Source: Climacteris rufus
Taxonomy: Eukaryota > Chordata > Aves > Passeriformes > Climacteridae
Direction of reading: 5' to 3'
Length of the DNA: 64,000 bases
Assembly: GCA_013398175.1 (NCBI GenBank)
Contig: VZRZ01003063.1
Location: forward strand, 650,621 to 714,620
Part shown: positions 59,213-64,000 of the stretch, piece by piece
How positions within the stretch are numbered: the stretch's first letter is position 1
Layout of the letters: the number at the start of each line of letters is the position of its first letter
Notes under the pieces: model-generated
Seen by the model: the letters and a program-made list of their open reading frames with translations, nothing else
Told to the model about the DNA's origin: nothing
The model's database searches: none
Position numbers and translations under genes: made by a program

Positions 59213-60716
59213 TCTCTGTATATCCGAACCAGAAGCACTGGGATGCCCCAGAGAAGTGTCCGTGTACAACATTCTGACCTCAAATGAGGCTGAAAGAGTT
59301 CCAAAAAACCCCACATTTTGAGCAATTTGACTCCTACTCAAATGCCATGTTCGTTCTTGCAGAGGTGAAAGGTCAAAATTCCTGTGGTGCGAGGCAGGAA
59401 AGGCCCAGGGCACCTGGATGCAGGGCCTGGGCAATTCCCCACCCCTTCAGGAGCAAACCCTCTGGAAGCAGTTATCAGTCCTCACTTTCTGTCACTCCTT
59501 CTGCCTGTCCCTAACACGTCTGCAGAGCTGCTTGTGAGCATTTTCACCCAAGCTGACACCTTGTCATTCTGCATTCCAGAGACACGTCCTGTGTGTCTCC
59601 ATCCAGGCCTTTGACAAGCCCAAGGAAAGCCTGTGGAAAGACTGTCATCAGGGAATGGCACATGAAATCATTTAGTGAAAATGAGAATCACTACCTAGAA
59701 GCCTTGAACACTCTAATTAACCTTCCAGGAGAGGGTATCCTCTTCTCTGTGTTTGTAAAATAAATGGGAACAGCTCACAGATCAATGGCAATCTCCCCGC
59801 TAGGCAGGGAAGTCGGAGTGACTCAGGGAGAATTTTAAGGCTGCAATTGAGCACAGGTAATAGGTTGAGAAAGCACATCTGCCACTGCTCATCATCAGTA
59901 AGGAGAGTAGGATCCAGTTTATCAGTGCTACAACTTCCCATCACATTTTTCCAAGTTATGCAAAACACTTGTTTTACTTTTTCATAATTCTTTCATGAGG
60001 AAAATCAACCAAGTTTTTGCCAGCAAGAAAAGTTCAGTTTTAAGATTTTTTTTTTCACCTTCCTCATCTAAGAGGAAAGAAAAAAAGACTTTTTTTTTTC
60101 CCTTAACAACATCTTTGGAGTGGCCTCCAGCAACTGTCTGTCCACTCTCTGCAGATTGCTTCATCCAGAGAGAGCTGTCACATAGGGAGAGTTAATGCAT
60201 CAGACAGAGACAAGCTGCAGCGACCCACACACTCCCACATATAAATAATATAGAATATGAGATGTTTGTGTGAGCACAGAGATTTCTGCAGGGCACTTTA
60301 ATATTTTGTTTACATCTAAAAGTAAATACAGTTCTTTAAGCAGCTGCCTCATGGTCCCCAGCTGTCCGTAAATATAAAAAGAAAGTGACATTTATTTCAA
60401 AACAGCCAGTAAATGATATATCTAGAACAAAAATCTAGCAACTCTGCTCAGATTTGTACTGCAGTGAAAACTTCAGCCAGGGTACAGAACCGCACTGCAC
60501 ATCCATGGGAAACATTTCCTCCTCTTCCCACTGACTACCAGTCTGGACCCTGAGGTGGGAAGAGATCAGGGACACTTTCCCATTGACGTTGTACCATTGC
60601 TCTCCTATCTCCAAGTGCAGAGTGCCACCAAGCATCCACCACTTCCTGCTGCTTCACAGGCTCCTTTTGGACCCTCCTCATCCCTCAAAACCCTCCTTGA
60701 CCTCTCCCACCTCTTC
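59213..60716. other. Unique non-coding DNA, no gene seen
   Basis: Contains T-rich/A-rich runs at about 60043-60105. No gene or repeat family recognised. Confidence 0.5.
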
Positions 60717-60721
60717 TCCAC

Positions 60722-61769
60722 TCTTGGGATTGGCATGGCAAGGTTTTGGTAGTAAGGGGGCTACCTGGGTGCCTTCTTTAAGAAGCTGCCAGAAGCTTCT
60801 CCAATGTCCAGCAGAGCCGATTCCAGTCCAGATTCCAAGGTTGAGCTCAGCAGGAACGATGGTAACACCTCTGCAATAACAGATTTAAGAAGGGAAAATA
60901 AAGTTATTGGGCACATGGAATTGCTGCCAGAGAAGAGTGGGGTGACAATACAAGAAAGGAACAGCTCTGCAGACACCAAGGTCAGGGCAGGAGGAGAGAC
61001 AGGAGCTGCTCCAGATGCTGGAGCTGGGAATCCCCTGAGACTCTGTGGGCAGCCCATGGAGAGGCAGCGGTGCCCCTGTAGCCCATGGGGGCACAGGGGG
61101 CAGAGATGCCCCTGCAGCCCCTGGAGGAGCCCATGCTGGAGCACAGAAATGTCCAAGGGAAGCCCGTGGTGGAGCAGGGTCATAGCAGGGACCTGCAGAC
61201 CTGTGGAGAGCGGAGCCCACGCTGGAGCAGGTTTGGTGGCAGGACTGGTGACTCCATGGGGGACCCAGGCTGGAGAAGGATGTGCCTGTGGCACTGATCT
61301 CGATAAACAGTGACCCACATGGCAGCAGCTTGTGGAGATCTGTTGCACTTGGGATGGACTTTCATGGGGAAGTTCCTGGAGAACAGTATCCACTGGGAAG
61401 AGAGAGGGAGCAGGGGCAGGACTCTGACTCCTCTCCCTGAGCAGTGGAGGAACAACGTGTGATGAACTGACCATAACTTACATTCCCATCTCCAGTGCTG
61501 CTGGAGGAAGGAGGGAGAGGTTGGAGAAAAGTGTTTTTAAGATTTATTTTAATTCTCATTATCCTGCTCTGATTTTGTTAGTAATAAACTTAATTAATAT
61601 CCTAAATTTGAGCCTGTTTTGCCCATGATGGTACTTGCTGAGTGACCTCTCAGGGTTCTTATCTCAACCCATGAACCTTCATTATATTTTCTCTCCCCTG
61701 TCCAGCTGAAAAGGGCAGTGATAGAGAGGCTTTGGTGGGTGCCTGATGTCCAGTCAGGGTCACCCCACA
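60722..61769 (+). mobile_element. Avian ERV long terminal repeat-like element
   Basis: About 1,048 bases that I recognise as a very common avian LTR-type repeat; the exact library name is uncertain and ERVL-like is my best guess. It is flanked by a perfect 5-bp direct repeat TCCAC (60717-60721 and 61770-61774). Its ends, TCTTGGG and CCCCACA, are imperfect inverted repeats (5 of 7), as if a first TG had mutated. It carries a TTTAA-type promoter word near 60883 and AATAAA at 60897-60902 and 61583-61588. Degenerate CCCACGCTGGAGCAG-type sub-repeats lie at about 61130, 61216 and 61264. Downstream of the poly(A) signal, 'gagcctgttttgcccatgatgg' and 'ttctctcccctgtccagctga' type blocks are typical of the family. 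No retroviral coding region adjoins it, so it is probably a solo LTR. Confidence 0.75.
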
Positions 61770-61983
61770 TCCACCCACCTTCTAAGGGGATCAATTCCAT
61801 TATTATGGTGAAGCTTACATTTTCCCTGGGCTGCTGAGAAGCCTTGAGTAGTGACTTCTGGGTTTTTTGAGGTTTTGAGGTGGTTGGGGGGAAGTTGTCT
61901 GTTTGGTTTTTTAATGAGGTTCACTGGTCTGAAGGGAACCTCATTTATAGATTTGCTTTTTATTCCTTGGTCCCATAAGTTTA
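61770..61983. other. Unique spacer
   Basis: Begins with the right-hand TCCAC target duplication. Nothing else recognised. Confidence 0.5.
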
Positions 61984-62092
61984 GGAATCATAAAAGCCCA
62001 GAACAGTTTGCATTGGAAGAGACCTTAAAATTCATCTTGTCCCCCACCCCTTGCCATGGACAGGGACACCTTCCACTATCCCAGGTTGCTCA
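61984..62092 (-). mobile_element. CR1 LINE, short 3' end only
   Basis: Minus-strand copy of about 109 bases of the common lineage, from 'ggaatcataaaagcccagaac' to 'ccaggttgctcagatc'. Several substitutions; an older copy. Confidence 0.88.
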
Positions 62093-64000
62093 GATCTTTA
62101 CACACCTGAATACTGTCTGGTTTTTTCCAGCTACAGCAATTGTTACATAAAAGGAGATATAAACCTTGCCTGTCCTGACTTTGATGATATTAAAACAAAC
62201 TCATTTTGAGTGGGCTGACTTGTCAAGCTTTCTAGATCGTTCCCAAGCCTCCTCATTATTTACCACTTCATCAGCCCTCTGTCATCTCCACACTTTATCT
62301 TCACTGAGTTTGCACTGCTTCTAGATAAAAATATTCAATAGCTTCTGCCTACTCCTAATCCAGGCAGACCTCAGCTCTGGGGAGAGAAAATCAGAAAAAA
62401 AATCTGATGGTTGTTCTGCAGTAACTGCATCTTCAGCTGTGTCAGTCACTTTTCAATCCAATTAATGTGAACTTCCCTGACATGGTATCACTTGTTCTTT
62501 TACAGAATGTCAAGCAGACTGGGTTAAATGCCTTACAAAAGTCTACTGAACTAAGTATATCAAGCTCACTACTTCCTTTGGCACCTACATTTGTAATCTC
62601 CTCATGATTGAACAAGTCCAGAGTCTATTTCCATAAACTATGTGCTCTCGTGTTCATTCTATTTCCGTCCTCTCATTCCATATTAATTGAATAACATATT
62701 AGATCCACAACTGATGTCACGCTAACCAAGCTGGAAATGTTCAGATGACATGTGGACTGTGATGTGGAGTGTCATTCTTCCTGAATATTTCATCGTGTTG
62801 CCATTTCTGAGTCACTATTAGGGATTTTATCACCTTCATCTTCCAGCGGGCCTGTAACACTGCAAAGGCTTCAGCTTCCAAAGCTACATGAGAAAATCCT
62901 GCTGCCAGCTGTGGTTCTTTCTCAGTATTTTTAGATTCCACATCATATTGCCAGCTAACTTCCTTTTTTGTCTCTTTTTGTGTTGCTTTTTCCCCCTTTT
63001 ATTTCCTTCACTTCTCCATTGAACGCTCCTCCTCCGATAGCTGCATTGTGGCAATTCAGTAGGAAGGCTCCAAACTCCATTCACATTTTAGTCTTTTAAA
63101 TTTTCCTGTCAATGTATTTTTATCTTTTAACTTCTTTCACTTAAAGAAATGTACCTTTCTTTAAGCACTAAGTGCATCTGGACTGCCTCCTCTCTGCACC
63201 ATCCAAGCACATCATGATCCCCAGCAACCAACAACTCCCATTTCATAGAGTGATTTGTCTCCATTCCTCATTAAAATAGGTCCAAAGCTGAGGTTCATTG
63301 AGGAAGATACAACAGCCTTTGTGTTAGGAAATTATCTCTGACACTTTGAGAATACTGCAGGGGATAACCAAAGACCTTCTTTGTGCCACAGGGTATTTTT
63401 GCATCATTCCCTCAGGAACACAAAACTGAGCTGGGTGGTCCACAGGACTGGACCTGAAGGCACTGTGGGCTTGTAAGAGGCAGAGGGATTGATCATCTGC
63501 TGATCTCAGGATCGTCCCATTGGCACAAACTCTTGTCAATGCATTTTGGACAGTGAGGCACAACTGGCTTGAACATGAAAAAGCTTGGCCCATCGGCACA
63601 CCCCATTTTCCTAAGCACAGCTTTTCAGCCCTATCCAGACCTATTAAAAAAAAAGGAAAAAGCCTAAATCAAGAACTTGGCATCCTGAAGATCACCCTGA
63701 AGGCCACTGTTCCTTGTCCCAGCACAAATGGGATCTTTCATATTCCTAGAGAAATCCAAAATCATTTTTTGAGATGACATTAATCATTAATTTGATACAA
63801 ACTCCCAAACTCTTACTGCAGTCAGCACATGAAGAGAGTCTGAAGAGTTTCATCCTCCTCCTACAGCAAACTTCCCAAGGGATCTCTGATTGTGGTGATA
63901 GGTACAAAGAACAGAGACATTTGAAATAACAGGAAAAGTACAAGGAGAGTTGAATTTTTTAAAAACCGGTCTGATTTTGCTAGTCCATGCTACGTCCAGC
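62093..64000. other. Unique non-coding DNA, no gene seen
   Basis: 1.9 kb to the window end with no recognised exon, RNA gene or repeat family. Confidence 0.5.

Noticed and set aside
60761..61474. 237-codon minus-strand frame, the longest in the window
   Set aside because: It is antisense to the LTR-like element. Its proline/leucine-rich make-up follows from the G/C-rich sub-repeats, with no retroviral or cellular domain seen.

Overview
This window looks like songbird (passerine) nuclear DNA. It is A/T-rich and CpG-poor. It is peppered with 5'-truncated CR1 LINE copies, the main avian retrotransposon, and carries one SINE-like copy with a tRNA-Ile head and a CR1-type tail. As far as I recall, that design matches songbird elements of the TguSINE1 type. 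The species cannot be read from the window.

I found no convincing protein-coding exon, tRNA gene, rRNA or other functional RNA gene in 64 kb. The longer open frames are explained by CR1 copies, by microsatellites or a minisatellite, or by chance. The window is therefore best read as intergenic or deep-intronic sequence. Its annotation is mostly mobile elements and repeats, plus a few unconfirmed candidate regulatory patches.

Layout. Positions 1-8.4 kb hold four CR1 copies and a purine pentamer array (GGGAA)n interrupted by a 131-base assembly gap. Positions 8.4-19.3 kb are mostly unique sequence with two minus-strand CR1 copies, homopolymer tracts and a small CpG-containing patch near 8.6-8.8 kb. 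Positions 19.3-32.2 kb are the densest in plus-strand CR1, with (GGAGA)10 and a short LTR of an endogenous retrovirus in minus orientation at 26.66-27.0 kb. Positions 33.9-35.0 kb carry (AT)16 and the most distinctive object here: a minisatellite whose core is five identical copies of a 100-bp higher-order unit built from 33-, 36- and 31-bp subunits. Positions 35-44 kb are largely unique and include the best candidate conserved non-coding stretch (about 35.56-36.43 kb). Positions 44-56.9 kb carry several CR1 copies of a different, more diverged type, the tRNA-derived SINE and a CR1 reverse-transcriptase fragment. Positions 57-64 kb hold a 51-bp tandem duplication and a 1.05-kb LTR-like element of a common avian ERV family, flanked by 5-bp direct repeats.

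Interactions among elements. CR1 is the autonomous element whose reverse transcriptase would have copied both the truncated CR1s and, through the shared 3' tail, the SINE. The two LTR elements are separate retroviral insertions. Nothing visible is an intact, mobilisation-competent element, and no previously undescribed protein system is supported. All family names come from memory of sequence patterns, and element boundaries are approximate unless target-site duplications are given.
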